Positions 43,305-54,926 of a stretch of 64,000 nt of DNA are shown here, piece by piece (positions within the stretch are counted from its first letter, which is position 1; each line of letters begins with the position of its first letter). The notes below the pieces were generated by a model. The model did not search any database and was not told the DNA's origin. It saw nothing but the letters and a program-made list of their open reading frames with translations. The DNA is from Toxorhynchites rutilus septentrionalis (Eukaryota; Arthropoda; Insecta; Diptera; Culicidae). Location of the stretch: positions 299,281,614 through 299,345,613 of the forward strand of contig NC_073746.1 in NCBI RefSeq assembly GCF_029784135.1. Direction: 5' to 3'. A program made the position numbers and the translations under genes.

Positions 43305-44602
43305 AAGGGTGTGTTACATCAAATTGCATCACGGAAAAAACGCTGTAGAAATTCGCCCTGTAGACCGATCCTTTTGAAATTTTTAGACAGTAAAATAAAA
43401 ACTATTAAACAACTTTTGGCATTTTCTTTTTATTCGTACTTCGAGCCCAAGCCCGTATGCTCGCACCTTCCTCTTTACCCCGTCCATAAGGTTCTGTACA
43501 ACGTCAGGTTGTAGTTTTTTTTGAACAGAAATCCATTTTCTCTTGAAGTCCGCCTCCGATTTGACAACTTTTGGGTTCTTCCGAAGGGCCTGCTTCATAA
43601 TCGCCCAATATTTCTCTATTGAGCGAAGCTCCGGCGCGTTGGGCGGGTTCATTTCCTTTGACACGAAGGTGACCCCGTTGGCTTCGTACCACTCCAACAC
43701 GTCCTTTGAGTAGTGGCACGAAGCGAGATCCGGCCAGAAGATGGTCGGGCCCTCGTGCTGCTTCAATAGTGGTAGTAAGCGCTTCTGTAGGCACTCCTTA
43801 AGGTAAACCTGCCCGTTTACCGTGCCGGTCATCACGAAGGGGGCGCTCCGCTTTCCGCAAGAGCAGATCGCTTGCCACACCATGTACTTTTTGGCAAACT
43901 TGGATAGTTTCTGCTTGCGAATCTCCTCCGGAACGCTGAATTTGTCCTCTGCGGAGAAGAACAACAGGCCCGGCAGCTGACGAAAGTCCGTTTTGACGTA
44001 GGTTTCGTCGTCCATTACCAGGCAATGCGGCTTCGTCAACATTTCGGTGTACAGCTTCCGGGCTCGCGTCTTCCCCACCATGTTTCGCCTTTCGTCGCGG
44101 TTAGGAGCCTTCTGAACCTTGTATGTACGCAGGCCCTCCCGCTGCTTGGTCCGCTGGACGAATGAACTTGACAAATTCAGCTTATTGGCGACATCCCGGA
44201 CCGAACTTCTCGGATCACGTCTAAACTGCTTAACTACGCGCTTGTGATCTTTTTCACTGACGGAGCATCAATTTTTGCCGTTCTTCACCTTCCGGTCGAT
44301 GGTTAGGTTCTCGAAGTATCGTTTTAGTACTCTGCTGACCGTGGATTGGACGATTCCCAGCATCTTACCGATGTCCCGATGTGACAACTCCGGATTCTCG
44401 AAATGAGTGCACAGGATTAATTCACGACGCTCTTTTTCGTTCGACGACATTTTTCCAAATTTACGAAAAATTGACAGTGAAGCATGGCCAACGTGATCTA
44501 TACACTCTTATCTGATTATAAGCGAAAGCTGAAGATATAATTCCTAAAAATTAAATTTCTACAGCGTTTTTTCCATGATGCAATTTGATGTGACACACCC
44601 TT
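43305..44602 (-). mobile_element. Tc1/mariner DD37E transposon (ITmD37E type)
   Basis: TA lies outside both ends (43303-43304 and 44603-44604). The TIRs start AAGGGTGTGTTACATCAAAT and AAGGGTGTGTCACATCAAAT and stay almost identical for about 50 bases, to GCTGTAGAAATT. The 1298-bp element holds one minus-strand transposase frame broken by a single stop. The spacing of the last catalytic residues is DD37E, a class described from mosquitoes. It is among the best-preserved DNA transposons in the window. Confidence 0.92.
43383..44450 (-). pseudogene. DD37E transposase with one in-frame stop
   Basis: The ATG at 44450 begins MSSNEKERRELIL, followed by a helix-turn-helix (SHRDIGKMLGIVQSTVSRVL). Codon 61 is TGA (44268-44270). 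The same frame then stays open to 43383, so the coding length is 355 codons. After the stop come the second HTH, a KAPNRDERRN segment, LVMDDETYVKTDF (first Asp), FWPDLASCHYSKD (second Asp) and APELRSIEKYW (Glu). I count 37 residues between the second Asp and the Glu. The catalytic set is complete; only the stop prevents a full-length product. Confidence 0.88.
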
Positions 44603-44804
44603 TAGTTTCTATGCGTATATTTTTACGTTCAGTAAATTTCAATCATTCCGAGAAAAAACAGAAACAAAAATTGGTTCTTTAGTTAGTTTGATATTGCTCA
44701 TTTCTATGTTAATATCTCAATGGAAAAAAACTAGAAGTGGGTTATATCTTTGATATAACCGCAAGGTGGACGTAGGACTAACGTTGACTTAGCAATCAAT
44801 AAGT

Positions 44805-45072
44805 CTTCTTGGATGGCTCTAATGTTCCAGTGGAACTTTTGCCTTCTCACCGTAGCATAACTTGCGTCATTTTTATTAGTTATACTCGGTTGAGATTTCT
44901 ATGCCGAATAACACGCCTTAAATGTACTCTGGAGTGGCAAGCTCTAGAACACGCGTGACCACAGTGCAAGCCGGAAGAATTTTCTTTGACGAAAAATCCC
45001 CCGGCCAGAACGGGAATCGAACCCGAACCCGAATGATAGTGTGGGACGCTAACCACTCGGCCACGGGAGCAC
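44805..45072 (-). repeat. tRNA-derived SINE with 14-bp target duplications
   Basis: AGCAATCAATAAGT flanks both sides (44791-44804 and 45073-45086). On the minus strand it opens with a tRNA-like head: GCTCCCGTGGCCGAGTGGTT (A-box) to GGTTCGATTCCCGTTCTGG (B-box), at about 44998-45070. A roughly 190-bp body follows. The head keeps acceptor-like and T-arm-like pairing. The duplication proves a retroposed copy. Confidence 0.88.
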
Positions 45073-45454
45073 AGCAATCAATAAGTAACAAGCATATAAA
45101 CCTTAGACGTTTCATCTTTCGAATAAAGTGATTATCATACCACTTCGTTTAGCCGGAGAAGAATTATTAATGTTCAAAGGGGGATTCGATTCCTCCTCGG
45201 AAATACCCAGCACAAATAGTATCCACTCCCCAAGCTAATTGGAATCATCGTTGATCCGGAGCAGGATTATGAACGCTTGAGAAGGAATGGATTCCTCCTC
45301 GGAATTACACAGCGAAAATAAGACCCAACAATTCCAATTTACCAATAACGACGATCGATGTAGCAGCCTTCGTAAACAAATAATTTTATAACGCTGCTTT
45401 TATAAATGTGATTTCTTCGATATCAAATCCATAATCAATTCGAGTACAATAGTA

Positions 45455-45980
45455 TTCGCTGCTTGCATCTAATTTGCTATGCCAATTTCCCCTGGCTCCA
45501 TGGTTTTGAAGTCTGTGTTAGGGAAGCATTCCGATTTCCAGAAACGCAAACGAGCACAAAAGTACCATCAGCTCGAATCTATTTTGCAATGCCAATTTCA
45601 CCAGACTTCATGATTTTGAAGTCTGTGTTAGGGAAACATTCCAATTTGCAGAAACGCAAACAAATTCAAAATACCCGCTGCTTGCATCTGATTTGCTATG
45701 CCAATTTCCCCTAGCTCCATGGTTTTGAAATCTGTGTTAAGGAAACATTACGATTTCCAGAAACACAAGCGAGTACAAAAGTACCCGCAGCTTCAACTGT
45801 CTTGCAATGTTGATTTCTCTCAGGCTCCATGGTTTCGATGTCTGTGTTAGGGAAACATTCCAATTTCCAGATACGCAAGCGAGTACAAACGTATCCACTG
45901 CCTACATCTATTTTGCAATGCCGATTTCCCCTGGCTCCATGGTTTTGAAGTCTGTGTTAGGGAAACATCCATCCATTCCA
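45455..45980 (+). repeat. Five ~110-bp tandem repeat units
   Basis: The word TCTGTGTTA recurs at 45512, 45622, 45731, 45841 and 45951, each after GG.TTTGA and before GGGAAACATTCC. Between units are CAATTTCCCCTGGCTCCATG and ACGCAA.CGAGTACAAAAGTA blocks. The core is shared with the 97-bp units at 31.3 and 39.2 kb. The reading frames that cross it are products of the repeat. Confidence 0.85.
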
Positions 45981-46900
45981 GCGATCGTACCTCAATCGTT
46001 GCGCAATTATAACTCAGTCAGTCAATTTCCGAGCGGCACTCGCTTATATACCGATTGGTGTGATTTCAATAGCCTGTTTTGAAAGGAATTTTAGGACTAT
46101 TGAAACAAACTTTTGGATCACAAAGTAACAAGCATATAACACGTAGACATTTTATCTTTCGAATGAAGTGTTTATCATACTATTTCGTTCAGCTGTTTTG
46201 GAGCTATTAAGGCTCAAAATCTCGTTCTCCAGCGTAACGCTTTCGTTTTCGAAAGTTTGAACTTACGCCCCAGTATAGAAATGAAAGACGTAGTCTCACG
46301 TCAAAAAATGGTTTGAATGAAGAAAGTTAGAAAACACAAAAATTGAATATTCGTTTGAATTCTTATAATTCAAATATTTTACGGTGGTAACTTTTCTCGT
46401 GATACTCTTTGGATTGATAAGAGATGGAATTTCCTGTATTTGGCTTGAGTGCCATCAATGAAAAGAAGCAAATGCGCGTGATTTCAATTTGTCGGAAATT
46501 CCCATGTAAATTCTTGGTTGATACCGAATCAGGTAATTGGTTCACTTCTTGATGAATCCTCTCGACAATCGACAAGTTTTGGGATAGTTTTCATTTCGCA
46601 CTGTTCATTCGGTAGTTGAGTTGTGTCTGTGATACAACTAGTTCGTTGGATCGTATGAACTCAAAGTCATCGTCTCCATGGGGAGCAAAAAAACTACATT
46701 CCACCCAAAGCGACAGCATCCATCAGTTTTCAGAACTGCATCTGATCGGATGGATATGTATATTCGTTCAGGAAACAAAGCTACAACGCTACTCCACCTC
46801 CAAAATTGCATCTTACGATCTGCAAAAAAGGACTCTCCACGGTTTCGAGAACAAATCCAACACGAGTGCTGTTTGCCCCCCCCCCATTCACCTACTCGTT
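45981..46900. other. No gene seen
   Basis: A stretch at about 46120-46200 (AACAAGCATATAACACGTAG, then ATCTTTCGAATGAAGTG) repeats 45085-45155, so the tandem array is bracketed by direct copies of one sequence. The remainder has no clear feature. Confidence 0.4.
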
Positions 46901-48979
46901 GAACATACCTTGTAGTAAGCCATCATTTTTACTCTTTCCGTGAAACGGAGAGTGTGGATCTGACAAATTTCACAGACTGTTTTTTTTTGCTTCGATGTTG
47001 TATCAATTCTGCAACAAAATGGGTACCCACGGAAGACAGCAAAAAAATTTTTTCCTCCATCGTTTCCCATCGAAATCAGGGCTCATGTCGCTTTCGTTAC
47101 TTCCCAGTGAGGCGATAATTTCATTCTCCGGTGGCTGACTTCTTAATTTGAATAATTGGCTGAAAATGAAAGTGCGCTTCGGTTCAATTGCGTGGCTCCA
47201 ACCATATGTGCGTTGGCTTGCGGGTGGGCGGTTATCGCAGTATTTTTTTTGTTTACTTTTTTCCTTCGCTTGTTTATTGTTTGCTCCCGTCTTCTCGAGA
47301 TGGCGTAATAACTCATCTCGTGAACCTTCGAGCTGAACAACGCACAATTGAATTGATAATTAGTATTTTGCGCGGGCGAAGTTTGCTATTCCGCGTTGGG
47401 GATAAGCATACTAATGGCGTGTGATTAAACACATTTTCCCATTGTCGCAGTGGAAGTTTATTCACTTTAGCAATTTACCAAAACGGGTGTCACAGTTTTG
47501 GGACGTAAGCAACCATGAAAAACTCCTGACAGCCGTTCCGCGATGCTCGATTGGGTATCCATTCGCGTGGAACCGCACCCTATGGCTTCCCAACTTCCGG
47601 ATTCGATCCGCAAGTGGTTGTTGCATAACTTCTGCGAAAAAGACGCGCGGCGTGAACCTAATTGATACCTTAATGGGGCTTTCTTCCCGAAAATTTTCCA
47701 AAAGAACGCACATCCATTTCACGAGTGCCGCGCCAATCGTGCGGAGGTGAAATGATGATGGATAGCTAAGTGCTCCCTTTTTCCAGCGCTGTCGAGCTTT
47801 GATTCTTCGGCAGCTTCTTTTCCCTGAGTTATGCTTTTTTTTCTTTTTCTTGTTGTTATACTCATCCGTTACATGTTGAAAAACTGCCCCAAAAGGCAGT
47901 GTTCATGTCCGCGGAAGCCAGCCGGCAAAGCGCGCGAGTCTTCTGCCGGAACCGATTGATGCCAGAGTAATAATTACACAGTTCTTAGCGCACCATGGAG
48001 AACTCCAACGTTCGCTGTTTGGGTGATTGGGTTATTTAAGGGGAAGGAAAAATCGATAACTCATGCAGGAAACGGGATGAAGGATTCGGAGATTTGTTGG
48101 CTCGACGGACGCTGAAGCGCGGTGTGGCTGACAAACTAAGAAGACAGACAGACAAACAGATGAAGGGGGAACATAAGGTCCCGATTAGCTAGGATGTCAT
48201 CGACCGGAAGTCAGATTTTTCCTGAATGAATCGGGCAGTCAAGCAAAGGCAAAAACTCGTCACCATAAGTCTATTGAAATATGTCTTCGGTACAAACTAT
48301 TCCAATCAGTGGTGTATCATTGAACACTACAATTAGAATGTGTCTGCCACAGTAGAACAAGAAAAAAAAGGTCTAAATCCAAATCCGGAAACAAAAATTC
48401 TTGCCCGATCGATTGAAAAAAAAAACAATGAAAAATTGCGCCGGCAGCGGCGCAATTCGGGTGAATTAGTAGCAATGGGGAATAATCGGAGGAAAACAGA
48501 ACAGCAAGAACACAACAACACACCAAAGGAGGAAAAAAAAAGTCCATTAGAAAGATTTGCCTCTTTGGGTTCGATGCGGTTCAATATATTAGACTAATAA
48601 CTGTATTGATTGCGCGATGGAACCACAAAATGAGCAGCCAAGCGAATGGGGAACAGAGACGGAAACAGCGACAGCTGGTGTCCATTCTTGGCCGGGATGG
48701 AGTCCCGAAATTGCTGCTGGAGGTCATTGATTTCTGCGCGAACGATTACGGCCCGAGATGATTATTTTCGACTCTAGCTATAATTTCGGCGTTTGAATAG
48801 CAAAAACAGGCGATACCGAAATGGCGGTGGTTTTGCTGATCGGGATGGGGAAACAAAATATTATTTGCTAGATTTGGGTTGATTTCAGCTACCGAACTGA
48901 TTGTTTTGCATGTTGATACTCGAGCTTCTTATTCAATAGTGGAGCGCCAAAGGAATGAAGCAGCAATAAGCAATTTTGT
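46901..48979. other. GC-richer, unique-looking island without a callable gene
   Basis: It has no terminal repeats and no transposase motifs. Frames of 60-115 residues overlap on several strands, without domains. Composition resembles 34440-36960. It may be single-copy host intronic or intergenic DNA. Confidence 0.35.
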
Positions 48980-48983
48980 TTAA

Positions 48984-49245
48984 CACGTTGAGCCCCATGT
49001 CTGTCCCTAGGGAATGACGTTGAGCTTTTCGTTAGAAAAATTTTGACCACTGGAACTGAAAGTTACAAAATAAGGTTATGTTAAAACAATTGTTTGTTTT
49101 CGGATGTTTTACGATATGTGACTGTTTTCCTTTTATACAATAAACATAAACATCTTGGGGAGCGGGGATAGTGACTGATATTGTGCAAATGCTCTTGATG
49201 GGGGGTGAATGGAAAGGATAGCAAGAAAATTCGGGGCTCAACGTG
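48984..49245. mobile_element. 262-bp piggyBac-type MITE
   Basis: TTAA lies outside both ends (48980-48983 and 49246-49249). The termini are CACGTTGAGCCCC and its perfect inverse GGGGCTCAACGTG. There is no coding capacity. The poly(A) end of the I-clade LINE abuts the right TTAA. Confidence 0.85.
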
Positions 49246-49556
49246 TTAAATTTTTTTTTTATTCGTTTATTTTTACAGGCTCAGTTACTTTAGTTTAAAG
49301 GAGCCGAATTCTTAAATATATTTTTAAAACTATATATATATAAACAATTTTCTTACATCTATGGTAAGTAAGGTGGAAAACCGATTACTCGCGGTGTACT
49401 CGAGTTTAGAAGGGTGACATATTTTTAGGAGAAGGATGGGATATAAGGAAATTGTAACAATGTTGATGAGCACATTTCAACTTATTCTACTATTTATAGC
49501 AAGGGGACGAATTACCCGCAAAGGAAGGAAAGGAGGGTATAAGGATGTAGGGACAA

Positions 49557-51845
49557 TCACACACGAAGATCTATAGCTTTAAGGAAAACATATATATGGG
49601 ACATGTAATCAAGGTCTAACCGAGCCAACACATCTCTCACCGGCACATTGGGCTGCCTTCCTCGGGCCCGAAGGGAGTTTTCTAAATTCGATCTGGCGAC
49701 TAGATACACCTCGCACGACCAAACAACGTGCTCGATGTCGTGATAACCTTGGCCACAAACGCAGAGATTGCTGCTGGCAAGATTGAAACGGAAGAGTAGT
49801 GCATCTAACGAACAGTGATTGGACATGAGTCGGGAGAAGGTGCGAATAAAGTACCGACTCAAGTCCAGACTTTTGAACCACGGTTTGAGGCTAACCTTTG
49901 GGATAATCGAGTGAAACCACCGGCCCAATTCATCTTCATTCCACTTGCGTAGCCAGTTAGCGATGGTATTTTTGCGAACTAAAGAATAAAATTCATTGAA
50001 GGCGATTTGACGCTGATATATATCGCCTTCAATTGCACCTACCTTTGCCAATGAGTCAGCCCTCTCATTACCCGGAATTGAGCAATGTGAAGGGACCCAG
50101 ACAAAGGTAATGACATAACAGCGTCTGGATAAAGCACTCAAAATTTCTCGTATTCTCTCAAGGAAGTACGGCGAGTGCTTTTCCGGCCTCACTGAACGGA
50201 TAGCTTCGACAGAGCTAAGACTATCCGTTACAATGTAATAGTGTTCAACAGGTCGTGAGGCGACGCTGTCCAGCGCCCAGTGTATAGCTGCCAATTCAGC
50301 AATATACACTGAGCAAGGATTCTGAAGACTGTGTGAGGTGCTAAAAAATTCGTTGAACACTCCAAATCCTGTGGACTCATTCATAGAGGACCCATCAGTA
50401 AAGTACATATTATCACAATTGATATCCCCATACTTTGCATCGAAGATCGTTGGAACGATCCTCGATCGAAGATAGTCTGATGTTCCATGGATATCCTGCT
50501 TCATGGACAGATCAAAATGCACAGAGGAATTGATGTAGTCAGGAAAACAAACACGGTTGGGAATATACGAAGAAGGATTAACCTGCATGGAGACGAATTC
50601 ATGATATGAGCTCATGAATCCAGAATGAAAATTTAGCTCGATCAGCTGATCAAAATTTCCGATCACCAATGGGTTCATAACCTTACACCGGATGAGGAAC
50701 CGAAGAGATAATAAATTGAAGCGATCTTTTAGTGGGAGTACGCCTGCCAAAACCTCGAGACTCATGGTATGCGTTGAGGGCATACATCCCAACGCAATAC
50801 GGAGACAAAGATACTGAATTCGCTCGAGTTTAATGAGGTGTGTTTTGGCAGCTGATTGAAAACAGAAACTGCCATACTCCATCACTGAGAGAATAGTTGT
50901 TCGATACAACATAATAAGATCTTCGGGATGGGCTCCCCACCAGGTGCCGGTAATTGTACGGAGAAAGTTTATTCTTTGTTGACATTTTTTACTCAGATAC
51001 CTAATATGGGCCCCCCAAGTACATTTGGAGTCGAACCAGACCCCAAGATACTTGAATGACATAGCATGAGTGATCGGTTTACCCAAAAGTTGAAGCTTTG
51101 GTTTTGCTGGTCTATGCTTCCTAGAAAAAACCACCATCTCTGTTTTCTCCGTGGAGAATTCGATCCCTAGCCCAATGGCCCAGGTTGAAAAATTGTTCAA
51201 AGTATCTTGTAAGGGTCCTTGCAGGTCGGATTCGTTTGATCCTACGACAGACACCACTCCATCATCTGCAAGTTGTCTTAGGCTGCAATTTTGTGTAAGG
51301 CAATTGTCGATGTCGCTTACATAGAAGTTGTACAAAAGGGGGCTTAAACATGAGCCCTGGGGGAGGCCCATGTAAGAGACCCGACTTACTGCCGAATCTC
51401 CGTGAGAAAAGTTCAAATGTTTCTCACAAAGCAAGTTATATAACATATTATTCAATAGAGGCGGCAGACCCCGAGAGTGTAATTTGTCCGACAAAACCTC
51501 TATTGAAACAGAATCGAAGGCCCCCTTTATGTCCAAGAATACTGAAGCCATTTGTTTTTTTTCGGCGTAAGCCATTTGAATTTCTGAAGAAAGCAACGCA
51601 AGACAATCATTCGTCCTCTTGCCCCTGCGGAACCCATATTGTGTATCTGAGAGTAGGCCATTCGTTTCAACCCATCGATCAAGGCGAAACAAGATCATTT
51701 TCTCCAACAATTTCCGTATACAAGACAGCATTGCTATTGGGCGGTACGAATTGAAGTCGGACGCGGGTTTTCCGGGTTTTTGAATAGCTATAACTCGTAC
51801 ATGAAATTTGTTACATGAAAGGAGAGCAAGAGAGAATTCTACCAT
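49557..51845 (-). pseudogene. I-clade ORF2 C-terminal part: reverse transcriptase and RNase H
   Basis: This is a 762-residue open frame. RT blocks: NSYRPIAMLSCIRKLLEKM, QYGFRRGKRTNDC, VFLDIKGAFDSVS (first Asp), GLPQGSCLSPLLYNFYVSDI, QLADDGVV (active site) and KYLGVWFDSKCTW. RNase H at about residues 475-610: YFTDGSSMNES, ELAAIHWAL, IVTDSLSSVEA and WVPSHCSIPGNERADSLAK, with all acidic residues visible. A Cys/His motif CVCGQGYHDIEHVVWSC closes the protein. The beginning, FSLALLSCNKFHVRVIAIQ, seems to fuse two normally separated parts, so some 40-45 residues of the RT fingers are probably missing. The frame before it is shifted. Confidence 0.88.
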
Positions 51846-52198
51846 CGAAAACTCGGAATCAAGGTCGCACCTACCTCTCGAACAATTTTTTGCACAGGAG
51901 CGGAATCAGGACAAACCTTCCGTGCCAAATTCAAAATCCATCGATGTGAATATTCTTCGCTTTCATTCGTTGAAGAGCGATTTCTCATGTTTCGAGCCAC
52001 TTTCCATAATTTTTTCATTGACGTTTCTCGTGACAAACCTCCCACGAAATTTCGCCAATAAGCACGTTTTTTCCCTTTGATCAAGTTTTTAAATTGATTT
52101 TCAAGGTCCAAACACGTCTGAAAATTTTCAGGGGTTCCACGAAAAGCTTTAAATGCATTCGATTTTTCTACATAAAGCTTGGAACATGTGCTATCCCA
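51839..52198 (-). pseudogene. I-clade ORF2 linker between endonuclease and RT
   Basis: It continues the endonuclease frame after one TGA stop (PNL*WDST). It reads KAYWRN-like sequence (KGKKRAYWRNFVGGLSRET) and MKKLWKVARNMRNRS, the usual linker of I-clade elements, and ends PSFRW. The RT frame then takes over in another phase near 51840. Confidence 0.7.
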
Positions 52199-53104
52199 TC
52201 ATAGATTGGGAGGCCTTCGACGAATAGTGGAACCTTGGATGGGTTTCGTTTGAGCGCGAACCGCGCTGTCATAGATCAAACGAGAAAGGAAGTTATACTC
52301 CTCCAATGGAGGTAAACCATCTCTGGAATTGATGGCTAGAGCAATCGCGTCCGTATATTTTTTCCAGTCAATGTGTCGTGTGAGGTCATATGCCATGTTT
52401 ATAGATTCAGAAGAATTCGACCCAATGGTGATGGAAATTTTGATTGGCAAGTGGTCACTACCGTTGGGATCCCGGATTACATTCCACTTGCAATTTAACG
52501 ATAGTGAATTCGAGCAAAGCGAGAGGTCAAGAGCACTTGGTTTAGCAGGAGGTTTAGGTACACGTGTTGTTTCCCCAGTGTTCAAAACGGTCATATTGAA
52601 GCTGTTACAAAGGTCATATATCAACAATGAACGATTGTCGTCGTACTGTTCCCCCCAGGCAGTTCCATGAGAGTTGAAGTCTCCCAAGATCAATCGTGGC
52701 TCAGGAACGAGTGAGCACATGTCATCAAGTTGTTTGCGGCTAACCGCAGCTCTCGGAGGCCAATACAAGCTGACAATACAGAGGTCTTTGCCTCTGATGT
52801 TTGCATGACAAGCAACAGCTTCGATCCCTCCAATAGGTGGAAGGTCAATTCGAAAAAATGAGTGGCACTTATTGATCCCCAAAAGCACCCCTCCGTATCT
52901 ATCATCACGGTCCAAGCGTATAATATTAAAATCATGGAAAGAGATATCATCTCGCGAAGAAAGCCAAGTTTCGGACAGAGCAAAAACATCACAATTGAAG
53001 TTATGAATTAAAAATTTGAATGTATCCAATTTAGGGATAAGACTACGACAATTCCACTGAAAAACAGTGATATCTCCGACCTCTCTATCTAAATTAGACA
53101 TCAA
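52199..53104 (-). pseudogene. I-clade ORF2 N-terminal part: APE-type endonuclease
   Basis: The 301-residue frame contains VFQWNCRSLIPKL (catalytic Asn), FALSETWL (catalytic Glu), RLDRDDRYGGVLLGI, LILGDFNSHGTAWG (D and N) and NGSDHLPIKI (S-D-H). These are the complete set for an AP-endonuclease-like nicking enzyme. It ends at a TGA that lies in frame with the linker, so one nonsense change separates it from the rest of ORF2. Confidence 0.85.
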
Positions 53105-53109
53105 GAGAG

Positions 53110-53340
53110 ATAATCATTGCAAGGAGGGGCCATGTTTGCATCAATTGCTGTAAAATTGTCTTTATTACTGGAAGCATTGAGATGACAAGGGTTCTGATGG
53201 AGTCGGAAACATAAAACACTTGAAGATTTGATCCAAAAGGTCAGACAACTTTATAAATCCCGATTGGGAAGTTGAGCTGGACGGAAAAACAGGGACAGTT
53301 GGGGTTTTTGATGTCCCCTCGAGTGCTGGGTCGTTCGAAG
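53110..53340 (-). pseudogene. Tail of I-clade ORF1 (gag-like)
   Basis: Just upstream of ORF2 a frame gives KTPTVPVFPSSSTSQSGFIK followed by LSDLLDQIFKCF, resembling the C-terminal tail of mosquito I-element ORF1. The frame is broken soon after. The zinc knuckles expected earlier in ORF1 are not present in the window. Confidence 0.5.
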
Positions 53341-53489
53341 GTGAGACGTGTTAAGTTGAAATTGATGATAATTCGACACAATTTTACCCTCTGAGGCAAC
53401 GCCCGCAACGAGAAACCACATATCTTGTATTGAACCTTCGACGGTGTAAAGCATCATTTTTTGTTTGATCCCACTAATGTTGACAAACT

Positions 53490-53600
53490 TCTGAGCCAGG
53501 TTGCCAACCAGGGCTATGGAGTCGGAAGAAATTTCATTGTATTAGGAGTCAGAGTCGGAATCGTAAAAATTTTACCGACTCCGACTCCGATTTTCCTATT
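53490..53600. repeat. GGAGTCGGA-type degenerate repeat
   Basis: Contains GGTTGCCAACCAGGG, then ATGGAGTCGGAAG, GGAGTCAGAGTCGGAATCGT and the inverse ACCGACTCCGACTCCGATTT. It is a small inverted repeat pair, probably the remains of a MITE or simple repeat. Confidence 0.5.
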
Positions 53601-54099
53601 CACGTCCGAACCGTTTGCGTGTGTTGGTCCACCACAGGTCTCTGCTTTCTAACGGTTAGCATGACTGTTGGAATGCTCAAGAAGAGCATTGTGGATATGG
53701 TCGTGAAAAACAGCATCCCGCTGATGTTTTTGTCACAACCAGCTTTCTTGACGGGGGAATGACAAGAATACTTGGTATTTATCTTTAAAACCAAAGCATC
53801 AGTGACATGATGATTGAAGAAGCAAACACTAAAAAAGTGGACTGATACCGTAGGGGAGAGGAAGGCACACTGGGAAACCTTTTTTCCCTTGATTTTTTAT
53901 ATTTTTTGTAAACTAAAAAAAATCCTGAATTCAACCTGGTTGTCATTTGGACACCAATGTATCATATGAGCGTGTTAGAGGTGTGCGTTGATGCGATTAC
54001 GAATGGTTTTTTCGAATTTATGGAAATTGCCTTTGTAACGATTCTGAGAGAGCAGAACCGGTGACGTGATTATTAGCACGTCACTTGCTTGGACTGTTG

Positions 54100-54830
54100 T
54101 ATCCAGTTGCTAGGAACACAATCCACGAGGATAACGAGGATGTAATCATGACGGTGATGGTAAGCTGAATCCCACTGTTCTCGATCCTTTTCCTTATCCC
54201 TTTTATTCCCTAAATAAAACTTCACAGTCCTATCCCTACATCAGCTGTCATTTGTGAGATGGCTCTCCTCGGCGAAAGCCCAAAACGACAGCCATGACGG
54301 GGCGAAGAGTCCTGATGGTTCTTCTGGATTGAGCCGTGAGCGAGTCAACACGTTAATCGACATTCTCATTTGATTAGTTTGTCGAAATTTGCCTTCTCCA
54401 TTATAGTTCCGCGAGTGGAAGTAGTGTACTAAGTAGAGGCATCCGTTGATCGCCGCAGTCAAACGTGCCAACCTGAAAAGGTCGTGGGTGGACCGCGAGG
54501 ATAACCGCCAAGGAGTCACCGAGTCCCCACAAGTGGAAGCAGCTTCCCTCAAGACGTATCCTGAACCGACGGGAGCGGTCGGTGGAGGTAAGCCTGAACC
54601 TGTTTGTGACCTGAATCAGAGTCCTCACCGATGGTACGAGGAGCGATTAGGTACAATCAGTTCCTGTATTTGACGGGTGAACGTTGTGTCACCGTGATAT
54701 TCTCTCTTTTCGTTGCAGACCCGCCCTGCCCTCATAGCTCTATCGACAACGCGAGCTGCTTTCGAATAAGAGAGATAGAACGAACAAAAGAAATTCGCAC
54801 ATGCTTTTGCATGTGACCAACTAGTTTATT
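54100..54830 (+). other. LTR- or leader-like block upstream of gypsy pol (uncertain)
   Basis: It is more GC-rich than its flanks. It contains CCCTAAATAAAACTTCACAG (AATAAA polyadenylation signal) near 54210 and a splice-acceptor-like TTTTCGTTGCAG near 54708-54719. Two short plus-strand frames without domains cross it. It lies directly upstream of the 5'-truncated gypsy pol and could be that element's leader, but no second LTR copy was found. Confidence 0.3.
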
Positions 54831-54926
54831 AAATTAATTAGATTAGTTATTACTATACAAATTAATATACACTGAATTCAAACACTTTTCACATCTGCCG
54901 AATAAATCCAGTTACAGTTTTGTGTA

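Larger units (their letters stand above)
49250..53460 (-). mobile_element. I-clade LINE (MosquI-like), nearly full coding region
   Basis: On the minus strand the order is the tail of ORF1, an APE endonuclease, RT, RNase H and a C-terminal cysteine motif. It ends in a 3' UTR and an A-rich tail (T run at 49251-49260). The presence of RNase H together with the ORF order places it in the I clade. The 5' end is not defined: ORF1 is only a tail and the sequence loses similarity near 53460. No target duplication was identified; the 3' border abuts the MITE at 48984-49245. Confidence 0.82.

Noticed and set aside
45455..45980. Possible CRISPR-like array
   Set aside because: Units of 110 bp are similar throughout, with no short repeat/unique spacer pattern, and the DNA is eukaryotic.
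51350..51754. 134-residue plus-strand frame
   Set aside because: It is antisense to the reverse transcriptase of the I-clade LINE.
54401..54673. Overlapping 75-residue frames on both strands
   Set aside because: Neither has a domain; the region looks like a retroelement leader or untranslated sequence.
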